From: Simplicispira sp. 125
GTDB taxonomy: Bacteria; Pseudomonadota; Gammaproteobacteria; Burkholderiales; Burkholderiaceae_C
DNA: 64,000 nucleotides
Assembly: GCF_003096555.1 (NCBI RefSeq)
Contig: NZ_QEKM01000001.1
Span: 1,178,001 to 1,242,000 of the forward strand
Direction of reading: 5' to 3'
Positions 45,606 to 55,748 of the stretch are shown one piece after another (position 1 is the first letter of the stretch; each line of letters begins with the position of its first letter). The position numbers were made by a program, and so were the translations under genes. The notes under the pieces are model-generated. The model made no database searches and was not told where the DNA came from. It worked only from the letters and a program-made list of their open reading frames with translations.

Positions 45606-48600
45606 ATGTGGTTTACCAAGGTCAGTCTGAAGAATCCGGTGTTTGCCACCATGGTCATGCTGGCCTTTGTGGTGCTGGGCGTTTTTTCGTACCAGCGCCT
45701 AAAGGTGGACCAGTTCCCCGAGATCGACTTTCCGGTGGTGGTGGTCACGGCCGACTACCCCGGCGCCTCGCCCGAGATCGTGGAGAGCGAGGTCACCAAG
45801 AAGATCGAGGAAGGCGTCAACTCCATCGCGGGCATCAATGCCCTGACCTCGCGCAGCTATGAAGGCTCGGCGGTGGTCATCATCGAGTTCCAGTTGCACA
45901 TCGACGGCCGCAAGGCCGCCGAGGACGTGCGCGAAAAGGTCGCCACCATCCGCACGCTGCTGCGCACCGAGGTCAAAGAGCCGCGTGTGCTGCGTTTTGA
46001 CCCTGCCAGCCGCCCGGTGTGGTCGCTGGCCGTGCTGCCCGACGGCGACGAGGCCACCCGCCAAAGCGCCGTGGAGCTGACCACCTGGGCCGACCAGACG
46101 CTGAAAAAACGCCTCGAAAACGTGCGCGGCGTGGGCGCCGTGACACTGGTGGGCGCCACACGGCGCGAGATCAACATTTACCTCGATCCGCAGGCGCTCG
46201 AAGCCTTTGGCATCACGCCCGAACAGGTGGCGCAGGCCGTGCGCAACGAAAACCAGGACCTGCCGCTGGGCGCCGTGCGCTCGCTGGACCAGGACCGCGT
46301 GGTACAGATTGACGCGCGCATGGAGCGCCCCGAGGATTTCGGCAGGATCATCGTGGCGCGCAAAGGCCAGGGAGCCGCCGGTCAAGCCGGCGCAGGCACC
46401 CCGGTGCGCGTCGAGCAGCTCGCCCGTGTGCAAGACGGCCCGCAGGAGGTGGAGAGCCTGGCGCTCTACAACGGCCAGCGCACGCTGCTGATGTCGGTGC
46501 AGAAGGCCCAGGGCGAGAACACCATCGAGGTGGTCGATGGCCTCAACGACGCCGTGCAGGCGCTGCGCAAGGAACTGCCCCCGGGCGTGCGCCTGGAGAC
46601 CATCGGCGACAGCTCGCGCCCCATCCGCGTGGCCGTGGACAACGTGCGCCAGACGCTGATCGAGGGCGCTTTGCTCACCGTGCTCATCGTCTTTTTGTTC
46701 CTGAACTCGTGGCGCTCCACGGTCATCACCGGGCTGACGCTGCCGATTGCGCTGATCGGCACCTTTCTGTTCATGAACATGTTCGGCTTCACCATCAACA
46801 TGATCACGCTGATGGCGCTGAGCCTGTGCGTGGGCCTGTTGATCGACGACGCCATCGTGGTGCGCGAGAACATCGTGCGCCATGTGCAGATGGGCAAGGG
46901 CAGCTACCAGGCGGCCATGGAGGGCACGCAGGAGATCGGCCTGGCCGTGCTGGCGACAACCCTGTCTATCGTGGCAGTGTTTTTGCCCATTGGCTTCATG
47001 GGCGGCATCATCGGCAAGTTTTTCCACGAATTCGGCATCACCATCGTGGCAGCGGTGCTGATCTCGATGTTCGTCAGCTTCACGCTCGACCCCATGCTGT
47101 CATCCATCTGGGAGGACCCGAGCATCCACGCCCACGGCAAGCGCGTGGAAGACCGCAGCTTGTACGGCCGAACCATCGGCCGCGTGACGGGTTGGTTCGA
47201 CGACGCCACCGAACGCCTGGCCCAGGGCTACCAAAAGGTGCTCGGCTGGGCACTGGTGCACAAGCTCAAAACCCTGGCGCTGGCGCTGGGCATCTTTGTG
47301 CTCAGCGTGGTCATGGTGCCGCTGCTGGGCACCGAGTTCGTGCCCAAGGCCGACTTCTCGGAAACCTCCATCAACTTCTATGTGCCAGTGGGCGCATCCA
47401 TCGAAGCCACCGAGGCCAAGACACGCCAGGTCGAGACCGTGGTGCGCGAGATGCCCGAGGTGCGCTACACGCTCTCGACCATCAACACCGGCAGCACGCA
47501 GGGCAAGATTTACGCCAGCGTCTATGTGCGCCTGGTCGATCGCAAGGACCGCAAGCGCAGCGTGGACGAGATGTCGGGCGTGCTGCGCGAGCGGCTGCGC
47601 CAGATTCCGGGCATCACGGTGACGCACGTGGGCCTGCTCGACCCGGTGGGCGGGCAAAAGCAGATCGAGTTCTCGCTGCAAGGCCCCGATCTGCAGGAGC
47701 TGGCCCGCCTGACGCGCGCCGTTCAGGAGAAAATCAACACCATTCCCGGCCTGGTGGACCTCGATTCGAGCGTCAAGCCCGACAAACCAGTCATCGCCGT
47801 CGATGTGCGCCGCGACGCGGCCTCGGACCTGGGGCTGTCCGTGGCGCAAATGGCCAACAGCCTGCGCACCCTGATTGCCGGGCAAACCGTGGGCAACTGG
47901 CGCGCCCCCGACGACCAAACCTACGACGTCAACGTGCGCCTTGCCCCCGAGGCACGCAACACGCCGCAGGACCTCGAGCGCCTGCCCTTTACCGTGACCG
48001 GTGCCGATGGCAACAGCCGCATCGTGCGCCTGAACCAGGTGGCCACTGTGCGCGAATCGACCGGCCCCAACCAGATCAACCGGCGCGACCTCACACGCGA
48101 AGTCGCCATCAACGCCAACGTGTACAACCGCTCGGCCGGCGAGATCTCGGGTGACATCCGCAAAGCGCTCGACAGCATGGCCTTCCCGCCCGGCTACCGT
48201 TACCAGTTCGGCGGCTCCACCAAGAACATGGCCGAATCGTTCAACTACGCCATCTCGGCGCTGCTGCTGGCCGTGGTGTTCATCTACATGATTCTGGCCA
48301 GCCAGTTCAAGAGCTTTGTGCAGCCCCTGGCCTTGATGACGGCGCTGCCGCTCACGCTGATTGGTGTCGTGCTGGCGCTCTTGATGTTTGGCTCGTCGCT
48401 ATCGATGTTCTCCATCATTGGCGTCATCATGCTCATGGGGCTGGTGACCAAGAACGCCATTTTGCTGGTGGACTTTGCCATCCGTGCCCGCGAGGACCAC
48501 ACCAACGAGCAAGGCCAGCCCGCGCCCGGCATGTCGCGCCACGACGCGCTGCTCATGGCCGCCCGCGTGCGCCTGCGCCCCATTTTGATGACCACGCTGG

Positions 48601-48797
48601 CCATGATTTTCGGCATGGTGCCGCTGGCCTTTGCCATCAGCGAAGGCTCCGAGCAGCGCGCCCCCATGGGCCAGGCCGTGATCGGCGGGGTGATCACCTC
48701 GTCACTGCTGACGCTGGTGGTGGTGCCCGTGGTTTATTGCTACATGGACGACCTGGCGCAATGGGCTCGGCGCCTGTTGGGCCGCAAGGCATCCTAA
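45606..48797 (+). CDS. RND multidrug efflux permease (HAE-1, AcrB/MexB family)
   Basis: 1063 residues, twelve-helix architecture with two large periplasmic loops. Proton-relay residues are present: the Asp pair in [13 protein letters not shown] and the Lys in [13 protein letters not shown]. The N-terminus [20 protein letters not shown] is typical. It lacks the AcrB start MPNFFI-type sequence and is nearer the MdtB/MexF-like short branch; drug range cannot be told. It lies 18 bp after the adaptor. Confidence 0.95.
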   Translation: MWFTKVSLKNPVFATMVMLAFVVLGVFSYQRLKVDQFPEIDFPVVVVTADYPGASPEIVESEVTKKIEEGVNSIAGINALTSRSYEGSAVVIIEFQLHIDGRKAAEDVREKVATIRTLLRTEVKEPRVLRFDPASRPVWSLAVLPDGDEATRQSAVELTTWADQTLKKRLENVRGVGAVTLVGATRREINIYLDPQALEAFGITPEQVAQAVRNENQDLPLGAVRSLDQDRVVQIDARMERPEDFGRIIVARKGQGAAGQAGAGTPVRVEQLARVQDGPQEVESLALYNGQRTLLMSVQKAQGENTIEVVDGLNDAVQALRKELPPGVRLETIGDSSRPIRVAVDNVRQTLIEGALLTVLIVFLFLNSWRSTVITGLTLPIALIGTFLFMNMFGFTINMITLMALSLCVGLLIDDAIVVRENIVRHVQMGKGSYQAAMEGTQEIGLAVLATTLSIVAVFLPIGFMGGIIGKFFHEFGITIVAAVLISMFVSFTLDPMLSSIWEDPSIHAHGKRVEDRSLYGRTIGRVTGWFDDATERLAQGYQKVLGWALVHKLKTLALALGIFVLSVVMVPLLGTEFVPKADFSETSINFYVPVGASIEATEAKTRQVETVVREMPEVRYTLSTINTGSTQGKIYASVYVRLVDRKDRKRSVDEMSGVLRERLRQIPGITVTHVGLLDPVGGQKQIEFSLQGPDLQELARLTRAVQEKINTIPGLVDLDSSVKPDKPVIAVDVRRDAASDLGLSVAQMANSLRTLIAGQTVGNWRAPDDQTYDVNVRLAPEARNTPQDLERLPFTVTGADGNSRIVRLNQVATVRESTGPNQINRRDLTREVAINANVYNRSAGEISGDIRKALDSMAFPPGYRYQFGGSTKNMAESFNYAISALLLAVVFIYMILASQFKSFVQPLALMTALPLTLIGVVLALLMFGSSLSMFSIIGVIMLMGLVTKNAILLVDFAIRAREDHTNEQGQPAPGMSRHDALLMAARVRLRPILMTTLAMIFGMVPLAFAISEGSEQRAPMGQAVIGGVITSSLLTLVVVPVVYCYMDDLAQWARRLLGRKAS

Positions 48798-48848
48798 AAT
48801 CGCGGGTTTGTCCTGACCTGCCCTCGTTCTGCCCCCTGGAGATACCCC

Positions 48849-49559
48849 ATGAACATGCCCCTGAACACGAAAGCCAACACCAGCGACCCGATCGAGCAGG
48901 CACGCTACAACATGATCGAGCAGCAGATCAGGCCCTGGAACGTTTTAGACCGTGGGGTGCTGGAAACCCTGGCCCGCGTGCGCCGCGAAGACTTCGTTCC
49001 CCTGGCCTACCGCAGCCTGGCCTTCATGGACATGGAAATCCCCCTGCAGGGCGACCCCGACGAAGCCGTGCGCATCGGCCAGTGCATGCTGGCCCCGCGT
49101 GTTGAAGCACGCCTGCTGCAGGAGCTGAACCTGCAAAAAAATGAGCGCGTGCTGGAAATCGGCGCCGGCTCAGGCTACATGGCCGCCCTGCTGGCACAGT
49201 ACGCCGACCAGGTGGTGACCCTTGAAATCGACCCCGCGCTGGCCATTCTGGCGCGCGAGAACCTGGAACGCTTCGGCATCCGCAACGCCAGCGTGCGTTT
49301 AGGCGACGGTGCGCGCAGCAGCATCCCCGATGGCCCGTTTGACGCCATCCTTCTGAGTGGCTCGGTGGCCGAAGTGCCTTCGCGGTTGCTCGACCTGCTG
49401 CGCGACGGCGGCCGCCTGATTGCCATTGCAGGGCAGGAACCGGTCATGCGCGTCACCACGGTGCGCAAGCAAGGCAGCCGTTTCGACGTTTCCTACCCCT
49501 GGGACACCAACGCCGCCCGCCTGCTGAATTTTGCCGAACCCTCGGCTTTCCGGTTCTGA
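48849..49559 (+). CDS. Protein-L-isoaspartate O-methyltransferase-like protein
   Basis: 236 residues, somewhat longer than E. coli Pcm (208). The SAM-binding motif VLEIGAGSGYMAALLA and the following VVTLEIDPALAILARENL are intact, and the N-terminal ARYNMIEQQIRPWNVLD is the usual form in betaproteobacteria. It repairs isoaspartyl residues, or methylates another substrate. It sits between an efflux pump and tolC, a placement I recall as common in this group but not explained. Confidence 0.88.
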   Translation: MNMPLNTKANTSDPIEQARYNMIEQQIRPWNVLDRGVLETLARVRREDFVPLAYRSLAFMDMEIPLQGDPDEAVRIGQCMLAPRVEARLLQELNLQKNERVLEIGAGSGYMAALLAQYADQVVTLEIDPALAILARENLERFGIRNASVRLGDGARSSIPDGPFDAILLSGSVAEVPSRLLDLLRDGGRLIAIAGQEPVMRVTTVRKQGSRFDVSYPWDTNAARLLNFAEPSAFRF

Positions 49560-49575
49560 GCGCAGCGACACCGCA

Positions 49576-49917
49576 ATGATCGTCCAAGTACGTCCCGCAG
49601 AACTGGCCGCCTGGCTCACCCAGGCCAGCGCCGATGGATCACCGGTACTACTGGACGTGCGCGAACCCTGGGAGCGCGAGCTGGCCAGTGTTGCACCCAA
49701 AGGCGCCGAACTGCTGGCCATCCCCATGGGGCAACTGGTGCAACGCCTGGCAGAACTAGACCCTGATCGTCCCACCGCCTGCCTGTGCCACCACGGCGTG
49801 CGCAGCCAGCAGGTGGCGCTGTATCTCGCGCAGCACGGCCATGACGCGGTGGTCAACATCGCAGGCGGCATCGACGCGTGGGCACGTGAGCACGACCCGG
49901 GCATTCCGCGCTACTGA
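49576..49917 (+). CDS. Rhodanese-like protein
   Basis: 113 residues from ATG 49576. VLLDVREPWERELAS and the active loop CLCHHGVRSQQVA with Cys71 are present, plus the closing motif NIAGGIDAWA. The HHG loop differs from the classical CxxGxR. It is cytosolic and is placed between the methyltransferase and tolC. Confidence 0.9.
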   Translation: MIVQVRPAELAAWLTQASADGSPVLLDVREPWERELASVAPKGAELLAIPMGQLVQRLAELDPDRPTACLCHHGVRSQQVALYLAQHGHDAVVNIAGGIDAWAREHDPGIPRY

Positions 49918-49992
49918 CGCCCTGCCCGCGCTGGGCACCCGTTCACCCCCCACTTTCCGGCATTTCCAGGCTTTTCCCGAAGGACTCTCTCC

Positions 49993-51333
49993 ATGCAATC
50001 GCTCCGGCTACGCCCTCTGATACTGACCCTGGCGCTGGGCGCCGCCGTTGCCGCCCCGGCGCAGGCCCAGAGCCTGCTGGAACTCGTCGAAGCGGCCCGG
50101 GGCTATGACTCAGCCGTGCAATCGGCCCAGGCCCAGCTCGAAGCCGCCGCGCGCCGTGCCGACCAGGCCCGGGCCGGCCTGCTGCCCAGCGCCGGCCTGA
50201 GCGCGGGGGTCTCGCGCTCCAATACCGACGTCAGCCGCCCGTCCTTCAGCTACAACGGCACCACGCAAAGCATGGCGATCAGCGCCTCGCAACCGCTGTA
50301 CCGTCCGGCCAACCGCATCAGCTACGAACAAGGCCAGCGCGGCATGGATGTAGCACAGGCGCAGCTGGACGCCGCCGCACAGGACCTGCTGGTGCGCGTC
50401 AGCCAGGCCTACTTTGACGTGCTGGCCGCGCAAGATACCTTGAGCTTCGTGCAGGCCCTGAAATCTGCCGTATCAGAGCAACTGGCCGCCGCGAAACGCA
50501 ATTTTGAGGTGGGCACCACCACCGTGACCGATTCGCGCGAGGCACAGGCCCGTTTCGACCTGGTGGGCGCACAAGAGATCGCCGCACAGAACGACTTGCT
50601 GGTCAAACGCCTGGCCCTGGACCAACTCACAGGCACACAGGGCGCCCAGCCCCAGCCGCTGGCCCAGCCCGTGCAACTGCCCTCCATCACACCCGACAAC
50701 GTGAACAGCTGGGTGCAAACGGCGCAAGATCAGCAACCCGGCGTGCGCCAGGCCGTGCTGGCCCTTGAAGTGGCCCGCCTGGAGACCCGCAAGGCCGAAA
50801 CCGGGCACCGCCCCACCATCGATCTGCAGGCCAGCTACGCCGCACAGCACAACCCCAACGGCACGATTACCGCGCCGGGCCTCAACAGCCGCACCAACAA
50901 TGCCACCGTGGGCGTGGCGCTGAACCTGCCCCTGTTCGCCGGTTTTGCCGTGCAGAACCGCGTGAAGGAAACCCTGGCGCTGGAGCAAAAAGCCGAGGCC
51001 GACCTCGAAACCGCCCGCCGCAACGTCGCCCAGGCCACGCGCAGCGCCTTCTTTGGCGTGCAGTCCGGCATTGGCCAGGTCCAGGCGCTGGAGGCTGCCG
51101 AGCAATCGAGCCAGAGCGCGCTGGACGCCAACAAGCTGGGCTACCAGGTGGGCGTGCGCATCAATATCGATGTGCTCAACGCGCAAAGCCAGCTCTACCA
51201 GACCAAACGCGACCTGGCCCAAGCCCGCTACAACGTGCTGCTGGGCACGCTCAAACTGCGCCAGGCGGCGGGCAGTCTGCAAGCGAGCGATGTGCAGGCC
51301 ATCAATGCACTTTTGGTTCAAAAGGCCCCATAA
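49993..51333 (+). CDS. tolC: TolC-family outer-membrane channel
   Basis: 446 residues with a signal peptide (LILTLALGAAVAAPAQAQS). Two OEP repeats of long helices and barrel strands follow (for example SLLELVEAARGYDSAVQSAQ, then the second-repeat GYQVGVRINIDVLNAQSQLYQTKRDLAQARYN). It is the exit duct for the RND pump encoded upstream and for other exporters. Its last codons and stop lie at the edge of palindromic element 11. Confidence 0.93.
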   Translation: MQSLRLRPLILTLALGAAVAAPAQAQSLLELVEAARGYDSAVQSAQAQLEAAARRADQARAGLLPSAGLSAGVSRSNTDVSRPSFSYNGTTQSMAISASQPLYRPANRISYEQGQRGMDVAQAQLDAAAQDLLVRVSQAYFDVLAAQDTLSFVQALKSAVSEQLAAAKRNFEVGTTTVTDSREAQARFDLVGAQEIAAQNDLLVKRLALDQLTGTQGAQPQPLAQPVQLPSITPDNVNSWVQTAQDQQPGVRQAVLALEVARLETRKAETGHRPTIDLQASYAAQHNPNGTITAPGLNSRTNNATVGVALNLPLFAGFAVQNRVKETLALEQKAEADLETARRNVAQATRSAFFGVQSGIGQVQALEAAEQSSQSALDANKLGYQVGVRINIDVLNAQSQLYQTKRDLAQARYNVLLGTLKLRQAAGSLQASDVQAINALLVQKAP

Positions 51334-51376
51334 CGCATGCCAGAAAAGCGCAAGCAGCTACTAAAACAGTAGCGTT
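51323..51376 (-). repeat. Comamonad palindromic element, copy 11 (diverged)
   Basis: On the minus strand: CTACTGTTTTAGTAGCTGCT, TGCGCTTTTCTGGCATGCGT, TATGGGGCCTTTT. The inner arms are degenerate but the order CTACT...AGCTGCT...GCGCTT...GGGGCC is kept. It overlaps the tolC stop codon. Confidence 0.6.
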
Positions 51377-51489
51377 AAAGTGCTGCGCCAGCCGATCCAT
51401 CGGCATGAGGGTCAAGAGGCTCATCCATGGAAAACTCCTTGCACGCGAGAAAGGGAGTGATCGCGCACGGCGACAAGCGCGGCCTTGGC

Positions 51490-51957
51490 TCAGCGGGTAG
51501 CTACGCCCGGCGGCTGGTAGCTACCGGCCTGGGCCTGGAATGACACAGCGAGGCGGTTCCAGCCATTGATGGCAACGATGGCCAGCGTCAGGTCGACCAG
51601 CGCCTTTTCATCGAACTGCTGGCGCACTTCGCCATACACCGCATCGGGCACGCCCTGCCCGGCCAACAGCGTCACGGCCTCGGCCCAGGCCAGCGCTGCG
51701 CGCTCGCGCGGCGAATAAAACCCGGTTTCGCGCCACGCCGCAAGCAGGTGCAGACGTTGCTCGGTCTCCCCGGCAGCGCGGGCGTCTTTGGTGTGCATGT
51801 CCAGGCAATAGGCGCAGCCGTTGATTTGCGATACGCGCGTTTTCACCAACTCCAGCAGCGCGGGCTCCAGCCCTGATTGGTGCACATGCTTTTCCAACCC
51901 CAGCATCGCCTGGAAAGCGCCGGGTGAGGCCTTTTGGTAGTCGATTCGTTCCTGCAT
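51490..51957 (-). CDS. AhpD/carboxymuconolactone-decarboxylase-like protein
   Basis: 155 residues from ATG 51957, seven bases after AAGGAG-type sequence. The AhpD signature is NGCAYCLDMHTKDAR, with Cys48, Cys51 and His55, a disulfide/proton-relay site for alkylhydroperoxidase activity. It probably protects against peroxides. It is 20 bp downstream of the DUF488 gene on the same strand. Confidence 0.9.
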   Translation of the reverse strand: MQERIDYQKASPGAFQAMLGLEKHVHQSGLEPALLELVKTRVSQINGCAYCLDMHTKDARAAGETEQRLHLLAAWRETGFYSPRERAALAWAEAVTLLAGQGVPDAVYGEVRQQFDEKALVDLTLAIVAINGWNRLAVSFQAQAGSYQPPGVATR

Positions 51958-51977
51958 GCATTGCTCCTTGAATGAAT

Positions 51978-52352
51978 TTACTTCTCGTGCGCCAGCAGCA
52001 GCGCGCGCACCACCACGGCGTTGTTGTGCACCTCGTCGTGCGCGCCATAGACCAGCGTCAATCGTCCCTTGCGCGCCAGCGCGCGCAGCGCTTCCATCGG
52101 CTCGGCCTGAGACTGCAACTCGGCCGCGTAGCGGCGCTGAAACTCGATCCACAACGCCGGGTCGTGCCCAAACCACTGGCGCAGCGCAGTGCTGGGCGCC
52201 AGCTCCTTATTCCAGCCATCCAGGGCCAGTGCCTCCTTTTTGACGCCGCGCGGCCACAGGCGGTCGATCAGGATGCGTGTGCCGTCCTCGGGTGCTGGTG
52301 GTTCGTAGGCGCGCTTGATCTGCACATGGCTGGCAGGTACCGGGGCGCTCAT
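51978..52352 (-). CDS. DUF488 (YeaO-like) protein
   Basis: 124 residues from ATG 52352. The motif RILIDRLWPRGVKKEALALD and RYAAEL...LVYGAHDEVHNNAVVV define DUF488. Function unknown. Its start overlaps the stop of the Rieske-FAD gene by four bases, so the set Rieske-FAD, DUF488, AhpD-like forms one coupled unit. Confidence 0.9.
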   Translation of the reverse strand: MSAPVPASHVQIKRAYEPPAPEDGTRILIDRLWPRGVKKEALALDGWNKELAPSTALRQWFGHDPALWIEFQRRYAAELQSQAEPMEALRALARKGRLTLVYGAHDEVHNNAVVVRALLLAHEK

Positions 52353-53908
52353 GGCTGCGCCCTCGCTGCGGCCCTGTGGGCGGCCAGGGCGCGTTCGAGT
52401 TCCACCTCGGCGCGCAAACCCGCCAGATCGCGGTGCACCACGGCCACCGCGAGGGTGCGACCCCCGCGCCGGTAGGTGATGGTGCAATCCTGCGCACCCA
52501 GATCGCCGTCGATGGCCACTTCGTCAAAACGCTCGGCATGGCCCACGTACGACAGGCCAAAGTCGTACTGCTCAGTCCAGAAGAACGGTACAGCGTCGTA
52601 GCGTTCGCTGCGCCCGAGCAGATTGCGCGCCGCGGTCTGGCCCTGGCGCCCCGCCACCACCCAGTGCTCCACGCGAAGGCGCTCACCCGTCAGCGCATCG
52701 GGCCAGCGCACGATGTCACCCGCCGCAAAAATGCCGCGCACGCTGGTCTGCAAATATTCATCGACCAGCACGCCATGGTCCATGGACAAGCCCGCCTGCT
52801 CGGCCAGTGCCAGCGCTGGGCGCACGCCAATGCCGACCACCACCAGATCGGCGGGCAGTGTTTCGCCGTTGCCCAAGACCACTTCACTTGTGGTGATGCG
52901 CGCCGGGACTGTGCCCAGGTGGAACACCACGCCGTGCTTTTCATGCAGCGCCTGCAAATGCGCGCCCACCTGCGGGCCCAGCACCTTTTCCATCAGCTGC
53001 GTCTCGCGCCCCACCACATGCACTTCGACGTTGCGAGCACGCAGCGACGCCGCCACCTCCAGGCCGATAAAGCTGGCACCAATCACCACGGCACGCTGTG
53101 CCTTCTGGGCCGCAGCGGCCAGCGCCTCACCGTCGGCCTGCGTGCGCAGGGTGTGCACATGCGCCAGATCGGCGCCGGGAACAGTGAGCCGCATCGGCTC
53201 GGCGCCCGTCGCCAGCAGCAAGGCGCCATAAGCCACCCGGCTGCCATCGACCAGCTCCAGGTGGCGCTGCGCGACATCAATGCGTGCCACGCGCGCACCC
53301 AGCCGCACGTCAATGTCGTGCTCGCGGTAGAACGCCTGCGGCCGCAGCGTCAGCCACTCGGCAGGCGCGGTACCGGCAAGGTAGTTTTTGGACAGGTTGG
53401 GCCTGTCGCAAGGCAAGGCCGCATCGGCGCTCAGCAGCGTGACGGGGCCGGCATAGCCTTCACGGCGCAGGGTTTCGGCAGCGGCCTGCCCGGCCGCACC
53501 ACCGCCGACGATCACGATGGACGATGGCAGGCCCACGGCGGCGGGCAGCTTATGCACGGGCGCGGCCATGCGCTTGCCGGTGACAGACGCCGTGCCATCG
53601 CGCAACTCGACCTGCCAGCAGGCAATGCCGCCCAGCGCGGGCGCACGCAGGGCCTCGCCGGTGCGCAGGCAAAACGCTGCATGGTGCCAGGGGCAGCGCA
53701 CGGTTTCGCCCACCAACAGGCCTTGCGCCAGCGGCCCACCGTAATGCGTGCAGGTGGCGCCTACGGCAAAAACCTCATCGCGCCGGCGCACCAGGAGCAC
53801 GGCCTCGCCGTAAGCGTGGCCCAGCAGCATGTCGTTGGGGGGGATGCTCTCCAAGGCAACGCCTTGGGCAAAGTCGGGCCCCGGCAAGGCGGGTTCGGTT
53901 TCAGGCAT
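52349..53908 (-). CDS. Rieske [2Fe-2S] domain fused to FAD-dependent NAD(P)H reductase
   Basis: 519 residues from ATG 53908 (AGGAG, seven-base spacing). The N-terminal Rieske ferredoxin has CTHYGG...CPWHHAAF (Cys-x-His and Cys-x-x-His). From about residue 130 follows a pyridine-nucleotide reductase with two dinucleotide motifs (IVIVGGGAAGQAAAE; VVIGASFIGLEVAA) and the FAD motif GIFAAGDIVRW. The architecture is that of AIF-like/AIFM3 reductases, which pass electrons to a ferredoxin or oxygenase. The electron acceptor is unknown. Confidence 0.92.
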   Translation of the reverse strand: MPETEPALPGPDFAQGVALESIPPNDMLLGHAYGEAVLLVRRRDEVFAVGATCTHYGGPLAQGLLVGETVRCPWHHAAFCLRTGEALRAPALGGIACWQVELRDGTASVTGKRMAAPVHKLPAAVGLPSSIVIVGGGAAGQAAAETLRREGYAGPVTLLSADAALPCDRPNLSKNYLAGTAPAEWLTLRPQAFYREHDIDVRLGARVARIDVAQRHLELVDGSRVAYGALLLATGAEPMRLTVPGADLAHVHTLRTQADGEALAAAAQKAQRAVVIGASFIGLEVAASLRARNVEVHVVGRETQLMEKVLGPQVGAHLQALHEKHGVVFHLGTVPARITTSEVVLGNGETLPADLVVVGIGVRPALALAEQAGLSMDHGVLVDEYLQTSVRGIFAAGDIVRWPDALTGERLRVEHWVVAGRQGQTAARNLLGRSERYDAVPFFWTEQYDFGLSYVGHAERFDEVAIDGDLGAQDCTITYRRGGRTLAVAVVHRDLAGLRAEVELERALAAHRAAARAQP

Positions 53909-54052
53909 GGCAGGCTCCTGTGTCAAACACGGCGCCCGCCCCCCTGATTGGCTGATGGGTGAAACCGGCGCCATGCGCTCCACCGGGGCGATGGGCACAG
54001 CCTACGCCGGTTGATTCAAAGTGTCACCCAGTAGGGCTATTTGGTCGCACAC

Positions 54053-55225
54053 TCAGGCGGCGTTTTGCAATGCCTGCGCCAGATCGGCCACCAGGTCGTC
54101 CGGGTGCTCGATGCCCACGCTCAGGCGTATCAGCCCTTCGGTCACGCCATTGGCGGCGCGGGCCTGGGCCGAGACAAAGCTGTGCGTGGTGCTGGCCGGG
54201 TGGCAGGCCAGGCTGTCCACATCGCCCAGGGACACGGCCTGCGTGAACAGCGCCAGGCGGTTGAGCACCTGCGCTGCCACCGCCCGCTCGCTGCGCGCCA
54301 GATCGAACGACACCATGCCGCCAAACCCGCCCTGCAACTGGCGCTGCGCCAGTGTGTGCTGGGGGTGGCTTGGCAGGCCGGGGTAGTGCACGGCGCGCAC
54401 GGCGGGGTGCGTGGACAGATAGTGCGCCACGGCGGCCGCCCCTTCGCAGTGGGCGGCCATGCGCAATGGCAGGGTTTTGATGCCGCGCAGAAACAAGAAG
54501 GCCTCTTGCGGCGCCAGGTTGCCGCCCACATGGCCCAGGCCGGTCTTGCGCACGGCACCCACCACGGCCTCTGAACCGGCCACCAGGCCGCCCGTGGCGT
54601 CGCCGTGGCCGCCGAGGTATTTGGTCATGGAGTGCAGCACCAGGTCGATGCCCAGCGCCAGCGGACGCACCAGGCAGGGTGTGCAGAAGGTGTTGTCGGC
54701 CACGGTGATGGCGCCATGCGCACGGGCCACGGCGGCCACCTGGGCCAGGTCGTGCAGGCGCAGCGTGGGGTTGGTGAGGGTTTCGACCCAGACCATGCGG
54801 GTGGCCGGTGTCAGGCAGGCTTGCAGGCCGCGCGTGGTGGCGTCCACCACCGTGATGCCCCAGCGCTCGCCCAGGGAGCGCAGCAGGCCTTCGGTACCGC
54901 CATACAGCGGGCCCAGAAACACCAGTTCATCCCCCGGGTTCAGCAGCCCCAGCAGTACCGACGACGATGCCGCCGTGCCGCTGGCAAACGCCACGGCGGC
55001 TGCGGCGCCTTCCAGGTCGGCCATCTTGGCCTCCAGCGCGGCCACGGTGGGGTTGGCAAAGCGGCTGTAGCGGTAGCCGGGTGCTTCGCCTGCAAAGATG
55101 GCGGCGCCGCGCTCCAGCGTGCCGTAGCCAAACGCCGTAGTCTGGCTGATGGGGGTGGCGATGGCGCCAGTGGTGGGGTCGGGGTGCTGGCCAGCGTGGA
55201 CAGCGCGGGTGCGCAGGTGGGTCAT
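54053..55225 (-). CDS. Cys/Met-metabolism PLP enzyme (cystathionine gamma-synthase / gamma-lyase type)
   Basis: 390 residues from ATG 55225. The PLP lysine is Lys202 in HSMTKYLGGH; YSRFANPTVAALE and the phosphate-binding SGTAASSS block are conserved. Family members make or break cystathionine, or use O-acylhomoserine with sulfide. The substrate cannot be fixed from sequence, although GYRYSRFANPT and DNTFCTP fit the cystathionine gamma-synthase branch. A single gene, with a palindromic element just upstream. Confidence 0.85.
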   Translation of the reverse strand: MTHLRTRAVHAGQHPDPTTGAIATPISQTTAFGYGTLERGAAIFAGEAPGYRYSRFANPTVAALEAKMADLEGAAAAVAFASGTAASSSVLLGLLNPGDELVFLGPLYGGTEGLLRSLGERWGITVVDATTRGLQACLTPATRMVWVETLTNPTLRLHDLAQVAAVARAHGAITVADNTFCTPCLVRPLALGIDLVLHSMTKYLGGHGDATGGLVAGSEAVVGAVRKTGLGHVGGNLAPQEAFLFLRGIKTLPLRMAAHCEGAAAVAHYLSTHPAVRAVHYPGLPSHPQHTLAQRQLQGGFGGMVSFDLARSERAVAAQVLNRLALFTQAVSLGDVDSLACHPASTTHSFVSAQARAANGVTEGLIRLSVGIEHPDDLVADLAQALQNAA

Positions 55226-55300
55226 GGTGCAAAGGGAGATGGGTTGCGACGCCCCGGCGCACATGGGCAACACGGCACACGGGCCATCATTGTGCTCCCG

Positions 55301-55353
55301 TCTTCATAGCTGCCAGCGCTTATTCCATAAGCGTGAGAGGGTGTTTTGACATA
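55301..55353 (+). repeat. Comamonad palindromic element, copy 12
   Basis: TCTTCATAGCTGCCAGCGCT, TATTCCATAAGCGTGAGAGG, GTGTTTTGACA. It lies in the promoter region of the PLP-enzyme gene. Confidence 0.82.
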
Positions 55354-55389
55354 AAAAGCGCCTCGCGCTGCTCCGCAGCGCGCAGCCGT

Positions 55390-55695
55390 TTAAGGCCTTG
55401 CCGGGAACAGCGCAGCCCAGCAGGCAGGGTCACCCGCCAGCAGGTCAAGGTCAGCGTTGACGGGTCTCTCACAGGGGCGGGCGCCAACGGCCTGGGCCAG
55501 CGCAGCTGCAGCCGGGGAAAAATAGGCAATCACTTCACATTGCAAGCGCCCTTCCAGCTCGTGCCGGGTGAACACCGCCATATCGGTCGGCTTGCCTGTC
55601 GCTTCAAACAAGGGCTCAAATTGCGCCCGCAATTCTTCCTTGGGTTCAAAGGCGAGAATGCCGTCGCCGAGCGACTGCGAGTACCAAGTCTTCAC
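55390..55695 (-). CDS. Conserved hypothetical protein
   Basis: 101 residues from GTG 55695 (MKTWYSQSLGDGILAFEP), with AAGGA upstream. No motif I can name; the sequence alternates charged and hydrophobic residues (AQFEPLFEATGKPTDMAVFT) and looks like a compact alpha/beta cytosolic protein. It follows waaA on the same strand after 53 bp and may be co-transcribed. ORF frames extending further upstream are Arg/Cys-rich and not real. Confidence 0.65.
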   Translation of the reverse strand: MKTWYSQSLGDGILAFEPKEELRAQFEPLFEATGKPTDMAVFTRHELEGRLQCEVIAYFSPAAAALAQAVGARPCERPVNADLDLLAGDPACWAALFPARP

Positions 55696-55748
55696 GTCGA
55701 TCCTTTCCTCGTCACTGCATTGCGGCGCACAGCAGCCACCGCACCACC

